NCBI RefSeq assembly: GCF_900163715.1
Contig: NZ_FWFF01000003.1
Coordinates: forward strand, 62,001-126,000
DNA length: 64,000 nt
Reading direction: 5' to 3'
Source of the DNA: Brevibacterium yomogidense
Lineage (GTDB): Bacteria; Actinomycetota; Actinomycetes; Actinomycetales; Brevibacteriaceae
Under the pieces are notes generated by a model that was not told the DNA's origin, did not search any database, and saw only the letters and a program-made list of their open reading frames with translations. The translations under genes and the position numbers were made by a program. Within the stretch, counting starts at the first letter, position 1. Every line of letters begins with the position of its first letter. This document shows, piece by piece, positions 43,696 to 52,056 of this stretch.

Positions 43696-44561
43696 TGAAC
43701 AGCCGGATGCACAGCACTGCCATACCGCCGCGCCCCGTCCTGGAGGTCGCAGATCTGACGGTCCGCTATGGGTCGCGGACAGTCGTCCACGAGACCGATC
43801 TGATCCTGCGTGCCGGTGAGACCGTGGCCCTGGTCGGGGACTCCGGTGCCGGGAAGTCAACCGTTGCCAAGGCGATCGCAGGACTGGCGATGCCGGAGGC
43901 CGGCAGCGTGCGTCTCGACGTGCCCCGCACCGGCCACGAGGGTGCCGGTGGGCTGGATCTGCTGACAGCCTCGGCGGCGGATCGTCGTACTGCACGGCGT
44001 GCAGTACACCTGGTGATGCAGGATCCGTACGCGTCCCTGCCGCCGCATCTGCGAGTGCTGGGGATCGTCGCCGAACCGCTGGTGATCCACCGCATCGGGC
44101 GTAGAGGTGAACGTGGCGAAGCGGCACGGGAAGCACTGCGTTCGGTCGGACTCGATCCGGAGCAGTACGGTCGCAGGCTGCCGCACGAGCTGTCCGGCGG
44201 CGAGCGCCAGCGCGTGGCATTCGCCCGGGCGATCATCACGCGGCCGGCAGTGATCCTCGCCGATGAGCCCACCGGCATGCTCGACGCGACACTGCGCGCC
44301 GAAGTCTCCGATCTCATGGGGGCGCTGAGTCGTGAGCACGGCACGGCGATCCTGCACATCACCCACGATCTGGCGCTGGCGGCGCGCACGTGCGACCGTA
44401 TCGTCGTGATGGCGAACGGACGTATCGTCGAGCAGGGGCGTACGCGGGAGGTCCTGCGGAGTCCTCAGCACGAGACGACGCGGCAGCTGCTCGCAGCTGC
44501 ACTGCGGGGAGCGCGGACGGTGGGGTCAGCTAGGCGTGTGTCGGAAGCGACGGCGGCGTAG
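43695..44561 (+). CDS. ABC importer ATPase (DppF-like)
   Basis: 288 aa; ATG shares one base with the preceding stop. Walker A is GDSGAGKST, the signature LSGGERQR, Walker B VILADEP and H-loop ITHDLAL. It is expected to pair with the ATPase domain of the fusion protein. The C-terminal tail (ALRGARTVGSARRVSEATAA) is not conserved-looking. Confidence 0.92.
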   Translation: MNSRMHSTAIPPRPVLEVADLTVRYGSRTVVHETDLILRAGETVALVGDSGAGKSTVAKAIAGLAMPEAGSVRLDVPRTGHEGAGGLDLLTASAADRRTARRAVHLVMQDPYASLPPHLRVLGIVAEPLVIHRIGRRGERGEAAREALRSVGLDPEQYGRRLPHELSGGERQRVAFARAIITRPAVILADEPTGMLDATLRAEVSDLMGALSREHGTAILHITHDLALAARTCDRIVVMANGRIVEQGRTREVLRSPQHETTRQLLAAALRGARTVGSARRVSEATAA

Positions 44562-44573
44562 GAAGAAGCCTGC

Positions 44574-44591
44574 CTGAGCGACTGCGCTCAG
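44574..44591 (+). terminator. Hairpin after the ABC operon
   Basis: CTGAGCG (44574-44580) pairs with CGCTCAG (44585-44591) around ACTG, 13 bases past the ATPase stop. Flanking GCCT and AGGC can extend it. No T-tract. Confidence 0.45.
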
Positions 44592-44597
44592 CGAGGC

Positions 44598-44729
44598 CTA
44601 CCGGAAGAGGCGACGAACGAGCCGGTGCATCGCGCGCTGGCCCGCACGCTTGCCCATCGCTTCCGGTCCTCGTCGTGCGGCGTTCGCGTCGCCGCGCAAT
44701 CGTCGCAGGCGTAGGAGAAAGTTCAGCAT
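44598..44729 (-). CDS. Small basic protein, 43 aa (putative)
   Basis: ATG at 44729 has GGAGG five bases upstream. The product begins MLNFLLRLRRLRGDANAARR and ends HRLVRRLFR, with about one-third Arg/Lys and a leucine-rich amphipathic start. The size, charge and ribosome-binding site suggest a real small protein, perhaps membrane- or RNA-associated. No family recognised. Confidence 0.4.
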   Translation of the reverse strand: MLNFLLRLRRLRGDANAARRGPEAMGKRAGQRAMHRLVRRLFR

Positions 44730-44855
44730 GTCGGCCTCCATGTAGTCAGTGCAGCGACGCTCTCCAGTCTAGGAGCCAGCGCAGGTGGCTCACCACCCTG
44801 CGGGACGGTCGGGCACCTTCTTCTCCGTCATCGCACCACGGATGAGGGCACGGAC

Positions 44856-45458
44856 CTACGTCGACGGCTCGCCTTCGGGACGACATCGTCCTGACTTCAG
44901 AACGATGTCGTCCCGAAGCTCGGCGAATCCGATGTCGCCACCGGCGAGCCGGGTCACCGCTGCCCAGCTGAGCGAGCGATAGCCGGTAGCTTCTACCGCG
45001 GCAACGGGCAGGACAGCGAATCGCCACTGGTCCACGTCGAGGGGGTCATAGCTTTCGTGTGTCTCAGACGTCTGCACGGCAAACACATAGAGGTCTGCGT
45101 TGTAGCTCCGCTCAGGAGCGTAATCGACTGCATCGGCGGTCCATGAGCGGGAGCTGAGCCCACCGAAGCGCAGATCTGACGGCTTCTTCTGCACCCACAT
45201 CTGCATCCGACCCGACGACTTCACCTCGATGCGGATTCCTTCCCAGACCACGTCGTGGTCATCCCATTCGATTCGGACTGGACGCTCGAGTCCAACGGCT
45301 TTCGCCACAAGGAACTCCGCGAACCAACCCCGCGCGGTATTCACCTGCAGGTTCGGCAGGGCGAACCGCCAGAAGTCATGCACGTTCGTGCCGGGGATGC
45401 CCTCGATTGCTTCATCACCTTCGAGAGGTGCTCTATCTATGGGTTCAATGAGAGACAT
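44856..45458 (-). CDS. PD-(D/E)XK-like nuclease-fold protein, orphan
   Basis: 200 aa from ATG at 45458. Asp69 in WDDHDVV and Glu78-Val-Lys80 in GIRIEVKSSG form the D-E-x-K core of the restriction-endonuclease fold, with Glu48 in the preceding helix (RGWFAEFLVAKAVG). Trp-rich DLRFGGLSSRSW and DVDQWRFAVLPV follow. No methylase or helicase is adjacent, so a DNA-restriction role is not shown. It could be a solitary restriction or repair nuclease. Confidence 0.6.
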   Translation of the reverse strand: MSLIEPIDRAPLEGDEAIEGIPGTNVHDFWRFALPNLQVNTARGWFAEFLVAKAVGLERPVRIEWDDHDVVWEGIRIEVKSSGRMQMWVQKKPSDLRFGGLSSRSWTADAVDYAPERSYNADLYVFAVQTSETHESYDPLDVDQWRFAVLPVAAVEATGYRSLSWAAVTRLAGGDIGFAELRDDIVLKSGRCRPEGEPST

Positions 45459-45538
45459 CGAGCTCCTTCGAATGTGGGATCCATCGGCACCGCGACTTCA
45501 GGTATAGATCAGGCTGGGCTCGTTCTAGTCGGGCGCGA

Positions 45539-45898
45539 TCACGCTGCGGCGAATACGCCCAGCCGATTTCCACTCGGGTCCGTGAACTCGAACCGCCGTC
45601 CGCCCGGGAACTCATAGGGCCCTGCCACGACTGCGCCTCCAGCATTCTTCACCGCTTCCACAGTGCCGTCCAGGTCATCGGAGAAGAGCAGGACGAGTGG
45701 GCCGCTGCTGCTGGGTGGCGCGCTGTGGTTCAAACCACCGACCTCGCCAGCGCCGTCAGGTGACTTGATCCCGCTGTATGCCGGACCGTAGTCGTTGAAG
45801 CTCCATCCGAAGGCCGATTCGTAGAAGGCACGGGTGGCGGCGAGGTCCGTGACGCCGAACTCGATGTAGCTGAGGGTGTGATGCTGCGGGTCCGGCAC
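45539..45898 (-). CDS. VOC-family (glyoxalase-like) protein
   Basis: 119 aa from GTG at 45898, which has GGAGGT five bases upstream. One vicinal-oxygen-chelate domain: HHTLSYIEFGVTDLAATRAFYESAFGWSF and the closing EFTDPSGNRLGVF. Single-domain members often act as dimers in isomerases or resistance binders. No partner gene. Confidence 0.85.
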   Translation of the reverse strand: MPDPQHHTLSYIEFGVTDLAATRAFYESAFGWSFNDYGPAYSGIKSPDGAGEVGGLNHSAPPSSSGPLVLLFSDDLDGTVEAVKNAGGAVVAGPYEFPGGRRFEFTDPSGNRLGVFAAA

Positions 45899-46023
45899 GG
45901 TGCACCTCCGGTTGCTGGAGCTCTCTCTGTGCAGTATCGCTCTGGACCACCGGCCCCGACAAGACCACACACCCCACCCGTTCACAAGTGCGCTTGTTGC
46001 GCGCAGGTCCGTAGAGTGAGGAC

Positions 46024-46785
46024 ATGGAGTTCCTCGAGCGCAGTGCAGAGATCGCCGATCCGCTGGTCCCCTACCTCGACGTCGACCGCTCACAGCCACG
46101 ACACGAGTGCTGGGTGACAGGGCACATGGTTGCCGGATTGGACGGCACAGCCGCCATCAACGGACGAGTCGGAGCCCTGTCGACCGCACCCGATCAGGCT
46201 CTGTTCCGCCGCATGCGCCAGATCGCCGATGTGGTGATGGTGGGTGCGGAGACAGTGCGACGAGAGGGCTACGCGCCGATCCGCCTCGACGAGGACGCTC
46301 AGGCACAGCGGCGCGCTCGCGGTCAGTCGGCGACACCGCCCGTCGCGGTGGTCAGCAGGAGCCTGAACCTCGACTGGTCGGGGAGGGTGTTCGCCGATGC
46401 ACCGGCTGACGCCAGGACACTGATCATCACCTGCGAGACGGCCGACCCGAGCCGCCTCGCCGCAGCAGAGCAGGCAGCGACCGTCATCATCGCCGGCCAT
46501 GACAGTGTCGAACCCGCAGCTGCCATGCGTGCGCTGGCGGACCTCGGCCACGGCACAATCTTGTGCGAGGGAGGTCCCCGGTGGCTCGGCGAACTCGTCG
46601 CAGCGGACCGTCTCGACGAACTGTGCCTGTCCGTCTCACCGCTGATGGGCGGCGACCCACTGCCCGTGAGCATCGCTCCGCCCGGTGCCGGCCTCGCCCA
46701 GTTCGAGCTGAAGAGCACCATGATCGAGGACCACACCCTCTTCCTCCGGTACGAAGCGGCGACATCGGACGACTCTCATGCCTAA
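46024..46785 (+). CDS. RibD C-terminal/dihydrofolate-reductase-like pyrimidine reductase family protein
   Basis: 253 aa. The reductase fold is visible from VTGHMVAGLDGTAAINGR, VMVGAETVRREGY and GHGTILCEGGPRWLGELVAADRLDEL. Related enzymes reduce the ribityl-pyrimidine of riboflavin synthesis or other NADPH substrates, but this one lacks the deaminase domain. It overlaps the flavin reductase gene by 8 bases, consistent with a flavin-linked role. Confidence 0.8.
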   Translation: MEFLERSAEIADPLVPYLDVDRSQPRHECWVTGHMVAGLDGTAAINGRVGALSTAPDQALFRRMRQIADVVMVGAETVRREGYAPIRLDEDAQAQRRARGQSATPPVAVVSRSLNLDWSGRVFADAPADARTLIITCETADPSRLAAAEQAATVIIAGHDSVEPAAAMRALADLGHGTILCEGGPRWLGELVAADRLDELCLSVSPLMGGDPLPVSIAPPGAGLAQFELKSTMIEDHTLFLRYEAATSDDSHA

Positions 46786-47287
46786 GAGCGCGTTCGCACA
46801 CCTGGTGTCATCCGCGGATCCCGCCCTGATCGTGGTCACGACGGTGGCGGAGGACGAACAGGCAGGCTGTCTGGTCGGGTTCCACACACAGTCCAGCATG
46901 GCTGCGGAGCAGTACTGCTTCTGGCTGTCCAAGGCGAACCACACCTACCGGGTGAGCCTGCGGTCCGCGCTCTTCGGCCTCCATTTCCTCACCCACGTTG
47001 ACCTGGCCATGGCGGAGCACTTCGGCACACGCTCCGGTGAGGACACCGCGACGTTCTCTGGAATCGATCTCGACCCGGACGACAGCGCTGTCCCTCTGAT
47101 CAGAGCCCTGCCGAATCGGATGGTGGTCGAACGGATCGCGATGCTCGATGACGGCGGCGACCACGTCGGCATCACCGCGAGGGTGGTATCCGCAGAGGCG
47201 AGCGGGCCGTTCATTCCCCTGCGCACGTCAGACGTGAGCCACCTCGTCCCGGGTCACGGCAGCGGCGAACGGGCGATACACCCCTGA
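46778..47287 (+). CDS. Flavin reductase family protein (FMN-binding split barrel)
   Basis: 169 aa, overlapping the RibD-like gene by 8 bases. The N-terminal SADPALIVVTTVAEDEQAGCLVGFHTQSSM matches the FMN-binding start of flavin reductases, and LFGLHFLTHVDLAMAEHFG is the usual next block. It likely supplies or uses reduced flavin. Substrate not known. Confidence 0.82.
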   Translation: MPKSAFAHLVSSADPALIVVTTVAEDEQAGCLVGFHTQSSMAAEQYCFWLSKANHTYRVSLRSALFGLHFLTHVDLAMAEHFGTRSGEDTATFSGIDLDPDDSAVPLIRALPNRMVVERIAMLDDGGDHVGITARVVSAEASGPFIPLRTSDVSHLVPGHGSGERAIHP

Positions 47288-47295
47288 GTACGTCC

Positions 47296-47937
47296 TCAGT
47301 ACCCCGTGTACCGTCCCGGCCTGTGGTTCAGAACGAGCACAATGTTCAGCATTGCAGCACCCAGTGCGGAGATGAGCACGTTGGACGCGGGCACCACGAA
47401 CAGCGAACCGATCACCACACACAGGTCCAGAACCATCTGGACGTACCCAGCTCTCCAGCCGAACTGCTCCTGTGCGATGAGTGCAACGATGTTGAACCCG
47501 CCCAGCGACGAACCGTGGCGGAACAGGACCAGCAGCCCAGTGCCTGCCATGAGGTTCCCGACGATCGCGACATAGATTCCGCTGAGCGGGTCATCGGCGA
47601 GCGCGGGCAGCGGCAGGAAGTGCGGGTGCAGGTACGCGATACCGGATACTGCGCCGATCGACGCCGCGGACTTCAGGGAGAACACCCAGCCCTTCCGTCG
47701 GACTGCCAGGAGGAAGAACGGCAGGTTCACAACGACGAACAGAAGCCCGAATCCCCAGTTGGTCCCCAGCGACAGCAGCAGAGACAGACCTGCGGTTCCA
47801 CCAGTCACCAGCGCGGCCGCCTCGAGGAGGTACAGGCCGAAGGACACGAGGATCACGCCGGTCGCCATGCCGAACACGTCCTCCCAGACGGAGTGCGGTG
47901 AGGCGGGGACGTCGGTGAGTGGGCTGCTGGTAGTCAT
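47296..47937 (-). CDS. YitT-family membrane protein
   Basis: 213 aa with about five hydrophobic segments (FGMATGVILVSFGLYLLEA, LGTNWGFGLLFVVVNLPFFLLAV, GLLVLFRHGSSLGGFNIVALI). The YitT family occurs widely in Gram-positives but has no settled function; transport is assumed. Its ATG overlaps the stop of the upstream nuclease-like gene (ATGA), an odd partner. Confidence 0.8.
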   Translation of the reverse strand: MTTSSPLTDVPASPHSVWEDVFGMATGVILVSFGLYLLEAAALVTGGTAGLSLLLSLGTNWGFGLLFVVVNLPFFLLAVRRKGWVFSLKSAASIGAVSGIAYLHPHFLPLPALADDPLSGIYVAIVGNLMAGTGLLVLFRHGSSLGGFNIVALIAQEQFGWRAGYVQMVLDLCVVIGSLFVVPASNVLISALGAAMLNIVLVLNHRPGRYTGY

Positions 47938-49076
47938 TCCCCCAGTGTGCTGGATCGCCGGGCCAACAGTTCGACGACCGCGTCGTGGAGTCGACGATCG
48001 GCCGTTCCGAGTCCATCGAGGACTTCCGGCAGCGTCACTGGTGTCTGGAGGAGCTCCTTCGAATCCAGCCGCAGCACGAAGACACGCGAGTAGTCAGCGA
48101 TCCCCGGTTCCATCGTGTGCGTCCAACCTGGAAGCCGTTCATTGACGAACCACGCGGTCGGACCGAAGGCCAGCTGGACATGCGGCGCCGGCGAATCTAC
48201 ACCGACATGGTGGACAGTGAAATCAACCGCCCACTGATAGAGCCCTCTATACGGCACGAGTGATGGGCCCACGTGGTCGTCTCCGAAAGTACTCGTGAGC
48301 TGCCTATTCAAGATCTCGTTGCTGAATGATCGGAGCCGTCCCTTGATCCGTTGGAGGAGCTCACTGCCTTCGACATATCGCTGTCTGCCCTGCGCGGCGA
48401 GATCACTGGCGAACGCCTCTGCCACCTGGTCCTGGCTCCGCCAGCCGTACCGTTCCGCCTCGCCGGAATCACACATCGCTGTGACGAATCCGAGTACATC
48501 GCGATCACTCACACGTCTCTCCTCACTCACGAACTTCCGGTGCATCTGCGCGATGAACGAATGCGCGTCGGGGTTCTCGCTGCGGTACACCGTGTCGCCG
48601 TCGACACTGCTGTGCAGACGATCGATGAGCGCTCCGTACGTCACCACGATCGACTGCTGCCAGCCGTCCGACAGCCGGGATCGGTCCTCGTCACGGCACA
48701 GCATCACCACGCCTCCCCGGCGTGCGTCCCGCTGGCCGAACGCCAGGTACCTCTCATAGCCGTGCTGATGCCCGTCCGACGTGAAGTAGTTCTCGACGAC
48801 GAGTGCGGCGGTCTCACCGGTGAGCACGATGTCGGCTATGTCGATGTCGTCCGGGCCGATTCCGGTGTTGACCTCCTGCCGCACCCGGTAGGTCTCACGG
48901 GGGAACGGCGCTCCCCCGGGCTGCGCAGCATTCACCTCGTCGATGAAGCTTCGCAGGAAGCGATCGCCGAGACCGTGCGTTCCACCGACGTCCAGCAGCC
49001 AGGCGAATACATTGGACAGCTGCTTCTCGTGAGTCCCGTGGTGCATGACGTCGAAGATGTTGAAGTCGTGCTCCAA
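47934..49076 (-). CDS. PD-(D/E)XK-superfamily-like protein with altered active site
   Basis: About 380 aa. The N-terminal THEKQLSNVFAWLLDVGGTHGLG and IADIVLTGETAALVVENYFTSDGHQHGYERYL follow the PDDEXK_4 pattern (E..LS.FL...H; D-I; ENK; Q..Y), but the ENK lysine is Tyr. Start uncertain: TTG at 49076 precedes the conserved-looking FNIFDVMHHG; ATG at 49046 is the alternative. The C-terminal half is unrecognised. It is translationally coupled to yitT. Possibly a degenerate or defence-related nuclease. Confidence 0.6.
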   Translation of the reverse strand: MEHDFNIFDVMHHGTHEKQLSNVFAWLLDVGGTHGLGDRFLRSFIDEVNAAQPGGAPFPRETYRVRQEVNTGIGPDDIDIADIVLTGETAALVVENYFTSDGHQHGYERYLAFGQRDARRGGVVMLCRDEDRSRLSDGWQQSIVVTYGALIDRLHSSVDGDTVYRSENPDAHSFIAQMHRKFVSEERRVSDRDVLGFVTAMCDSGEAERYGWRSQDQVAEAFASDLAAQGRQRYVEGSELLQRIKGRLRSFSNEILNRQLTSTFGDDHVGPSLVPYRGLYQWAVDFTVHHVGVDSPAPHVQLAFGPTAWFVNERLPGWTHTMEPGIADYSRVFVLRLDSKELLQTPVTLPEVLDGLGTADRRLHDAVVELLARRSSTLGE

Positions 49077-49090
49077 CGACCGGCTGAGGC

Positions 49091-49699
49091 CTACCGCCTC
49101 CTGGCAGTCGGCGATCTGAGGACCGCCAGAGCAACCGCACCGACGAGCACCGCAAGCAGACCGATGATGACCACCAGGAGAGCCGGCCAGAACATGCCGT
49201 GCACCTGGAACTCCTTCGAGTCGACGGACGTGCCGACGAGCAGGTCGTCGGCCGCGCACTCGGCGGTGTAGTCGGCGTCCGGCGCGCTTCCGTTCATGAG
49301 CGTCAGGATGGGCACGTAGGGCACGCCGTCGACGTCGATCGGCGCATCGATGCGAGGAGTGTCGAAGACATACAGATCCGGGCCGTCGAACTCACAGTCG
49401 CCGGGCCAGCCCTGCGGAGCACTGATCTCGTCGAGCAGCCCGCCCCCGTCGTCGAATATTCCAGGCCCGCGTTCGATGTCCGCTGCCTCAGGAGCGTAGA
49501 GATAGAACGTGCGCCCCGGCTCCAGACCTGTGAGGAGCTCGTCGGAATCCTCGACAGCGACGAGGTCGTCCGGGGTGCCGGCGACGATCCGTCCCGTGTT
49601 CATACCGAGGATGACCACGACCACCATGCAGACGACGCCGATGATCGCCCCAGCGATGCAGATGAATTGCCATGTCCTCGTCTTCGGATCCCTGCTCAT
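49091..49699 (-). CDS. Hypothetical membrane protein with extracytoplasmic domain
   Basis: 202 aa from ATG at 49699 (a GTG lies two codons earlier). Two membrane segments, FICIAGAIIGVVCMVVVVILG at the N-terminus and WPALLVVIIGLLAVLVGAVAL at the C-terminus, flank an acidic domain with two cysteines (GDCEFDG, AECAADD) that may form a disulfide. No family recognised. It ends 15 bases before the nuclease-like gene on the same strand. Confidence 0.65.
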   Translation of the reverse strand: MSRDPKTRTWQFICIAGAIIGVVCMVVVVILGMNTGRIVAGTPDDLVAVEDSDELLTGLEPGRTFYLYAPEAADIERGPGIFDDGGGLLDEISAPQGWPGDCEFDGPDLYVFDTPRIDAPIDVDGVPYVPILTLMNGSAPDADYTAECAADDLLVGTSVDSKEFQVHGMFWPALLVVIIGLLAVLVGAVALAVLRSPTARRR

Positions 49700-49729
49700 C
49701 GCCACACCACAGAGGATACAGAGCTCCTG

Positions 49730-50740
49730 TCACGACGTCTGATCTGGTCCCCGCTGGCCGGGTCCCCGCTGGCTGGGTCCCCGCCGGCAGGGTCCCCGCC
49801 GGCAGGGTCCCCGCCGGCCGGGTCCCCGCTGGTCGGGCCTCAGCGCCTCGATGATGCGGCGCGCGCCCTGGTCCCCGACCTCGGTCGGGAGGAGGGCGAA
49901 CACGTGCAGCTGCCCCTCCGCTTCGTGCAGGGTGACCTGCACGCCTGCGGCCTGCGCCTTCTCGCCCAGCACGTGCGCGTCAGGGTTCAGCACATCGTGC
50001 GTGCCGGAGAGGATCGTGAGGGGCCCGACCCCGGCCATGTCGCCGAACAGCGGGCTCACTGCCGGGTCCTCGAGAGAGTCGTCTCCGCGCCACGCCTCTG
50101 CCAGCACCCGTCCACCCGGCCGGCCCAGCCACGGGTCGCCCGGCTGCACCTCGTCGATCAGGGGGTTGCTCCATGTCAGGTCCAGGGCGGGCGACAGGAG
50201 CACCGTGGACGGCAGGACTCGTCCGTCGTCGCGGAGCGCCAGCACCGCGGACAGCACGATCTGACCGCCGGACGAGTCGCCGGCCATGCGCACGGCGCAC
50301 CCGGAGCCCTCTTCACGCCGCACCAGGTCGACGACGCCGTCCCGCACGTCGCGCGCTGTGCCGAGCGGGACCAGCGGGTGGATGGGCACGACCACGCGCT
50401 GGCCCGTCTCGCGGGCGATCCGAGCGATCAGCTTCCAGTGCGGACCGGTGATCTCATTGACCCACCCGCCGCCGTGCACGTACACGACGACGGAGGACGA
50501 CGCCGCCTCAGGCCGCGCGCTGCCGACCGGCCGCACATCGTAGACGGGCCACTCGGTGGGGTCGGAGAGCCGGCGGTCGACCCGGACGCCCTCCAGCCGT
50601 GCCGGCGGACCGTACTGCACCGGTCGCAGGAACCGCTCGCGGATGCGGTCGTGGGCTCCCTGCTCCGTCACGAAGGGCCGGTTGGCGTTCCGGGCCCTCA
50701 GCACCAGTGGGATGAGCGCCTCCGGCAGAGTGACGCGCAT
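49730..50740 (-). CDS. Alpha/beta hydrolase (HSL-type esterase) with repetitive C-terminus
   Basis: 336 aa from ATG at 50740 with GAGGGG upstream. The hormone-sensitive-lipase features are HGGGW (oxyanion hole) and GDSSGG (nucleophile Ser), with acid and His in SGTHDVLNPDAHV and EGQLHVFALLP. A natural end would be near IIEALRPDQ, but the frame continues through six copies of a five-residue repeat (RGPxx), encoded by a 15-bp tandem repeat. The tail is basic and Gly/Pro-rich and probably dispensable. Confidence 0.85.
   Translation of the reverse strand: MRVTLPEALIPLVLRARNANRPFVTEQGAHDRIRERFLRPVQYGPPARLEGVRVDRRLSDPTEWPVYDVRPVGSARPEAASSSVVVYVHGGGWVNEITGPHWKLIARIARETGQRVVVPIHPLVPLGTARDVRDGVVDLVRREEGSGCAVRMAGDSSGGQIVLSAVLALRDDGRVLPSTVLLSPALDLTWSNPLIDEVQPGDPWLGRPGGRVLAEAWRGDDSLEDPAVSPLFGDMAGVGPLTILSGTHDVLNPDAHVLGEKAQAAGVQVTLHEAEGQLHVFALLPTEVGDQGARRIIEALRPDQRGPGRRGPCRRGPCRRGPSQRGPGQRGPDQTS
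49746..49835. repeat. Six copies of a 15-bp tandem repeat
   Basis: Unit GGTCCCCGCYGGCNG (plus strand), six exact-length copies with single-base differences, inside the 3' end of the esterase gene. Because 15 is a multiple of three, copy number can change without breaking the frame. Confidence 0.9.
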
Positions 50741-50798
50741 GCGTTCCCCTCTTTCAGCCGACCAGTCGTCGACAGACTATCGGCCGTCGCCCGCTCAC

Positions 50799-50822
50799 CG
50801 TTCCGCGTATCGTTCCGCGTAT
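50799..50822. repeat. Perfect 12-bp tandem duplication at a start codon
   Basis: CGTTCCGCGTAT is repeated directly at 50799-50810 and 50811-50822. The second copy supplies the AT of the ATG of the following hydrolase, so expression may depend on copy number. Confidence 0.8.
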
Positions 50823-51420
50823 GGGAACCGCACCTGCCGCCACACCGTTCGACCGGGTCATCGTTCTGCACGGGTTCCGCGCATCGCCGCAGCACCACTG
50901 GTTCCCGTGGGTCGCTAAGACGGTCGCCGGCGCCGAGGTCGTCGCACTGCCCGACTCCGCCTCCCCCGATGCCGAGGCGTGGGTCGGGGCCGCCGTGAAC
51001 GCGATCGGAGCGCTCGGTCCCCAGGTCGCGGTCGTCGCCCACAGCCTCGGCTGCGTCACCGCAGTGCGCGCCGTCGAACGGCTCGCCGCAGTCACGGCGG
51101 GCGGCTCGTTGGGTGCGTTCGTCGCGGTCTCCCCCTTCGCCCAGCCGCTCACGCGCACCGGCGACGAGGGCCTCGACGCGTTCGCCGCGGACGGCCTCGG
51201 CCCGTTCCTCGCAGGAGCGGATCTACCGGGAGCCGGCCCGCACCTCGGCGCCGTCACTGTCATCCGCTCGGATGACGATCCCCTCGTCGCACCGCATCTG
51301 TCCGACGCGTTCGCCCGGAATCTGCAGGCGCGAACCGTGGTGGTGCCGGGAGCTCGTCACTTCCTCGCCGCGCACGGCGTCACGGCACTGCCGGAGGTCG
51401 TGGACGCACTGACGAACTGA
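50821..51420 (+). CDS. RBBP9/YdeN-family serine hydrolase
   Basis: 199 aa. HGFRASPQHHWFPW at the N-terminus and the nucleophile motif VAHSLGC identify the RBBP9/YdeN group of small serine hydrolases. The acid is in RSDDDPLV and the His in VPGARHFLAAHG. No substrate is established for bacterial members. It diverges from the HSL-type esterase; 80 bases separate the starts. Confidence 0.88.
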   Translation: MGTAPAATPFDRVIVLHGFRASPQHHWFPWVAKTVAGAEVVALPDSASPDAEAWVGAAVNAIGALGPQVAVVAHSLGCVTAVRAVERLAAVTAGGSLGAFVAVSPFAQPLTRTGDEGLDAFAADGLGPFLAGADLPGAGPHLGAVTVIRSDDDPLVAPHLSDAFARNLQARTVVVPGARHFLAAHGVTALPEVVDALTN

Positions 51421-51445
51421 GCGGATGCGAAGCACGCAGGCGGAG

Positions 51446-51988
51446 TCAGCGATCGGTTTCCCGGTGATCACGCCGGTGTTCTGAGCTCGCATCCGCAAGG
51501 ACGGTGAGCTCCTGGATCCGAGGCATCCAGTGCGCCGCCCGCACAGCCGTGAGCTGCTTGAAGTGGGGAGACGTCACCTCGTCCAGAGCCCGGATGTAAT
51601 CAGGCACGATCTCACGCGGCAGCCGCAGCCCCATCGTCAGGTGGGGAGTCCAGCTGCGACCGCGGCTTTCGGGGTTCAGCGCACTGATCTCGCGGGCGGC
51701 GCTCTCCATCGCGTCCGTGGTCTCGAGCAGCCATGCGACGGTCCGCTTGCGCTTCGTTCCGAAGACCACGGTGCCCACCCGCCGGAACGGAGACGGGATC
51801 ACCGACGGGAGCAGGTCAGCAGCGCGTCGAACAGCGTCGGCGGCCATGATCGGCGAGTACGTGATCGTGATGTGCGGCGTCTGCTGCTGGGGAGGGAAGC
51901 CCCGTTCCGCGAGGCGCGCGAACACCTCGCGCACCTGCTGCTCCTCAGCCGGCGGAAGGCGCAGCAAGATGTTGTCCGGTGACGTCAT
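51446..51988 (-). CDS. 2'-5' RNA ligase/cyclic phosphodiesterase family protein
   Basis: 180 aa from ATG at 51988. The two HxT motifs that define the 2H phosphoesterase fold are HITITYSP and HLTMGLRL. Family members act on 2'-5' or cyclic phosphates of RNA or nucleotides. It is divergent from the SAP-like gene. The exact substrate is unknown. Confidence 0.85.
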   Translation of the reverse strand: MTSPDNILLRLPPAEEQQVREVFARLAERGFPPQQQTPHITITYSPIMAADAVRRAADLLPSVIPSPFRRVGTVVFGTKRKRTVAWLLETTDAMESAAREISALNPESRGRSWTPHLTMGLRLPREIVPDYIRALDEVTSPHFKQLTAVRAAHWMPRIQELTVLADASSEHRRDHRETDR

Positions 51989-52056
51989 CGTCCGTGATCC
52001 CTCCTGCTCGCTCCCACGCCATACTCGCAGACGGGCAGAACGATAGGCTCGTGGAC

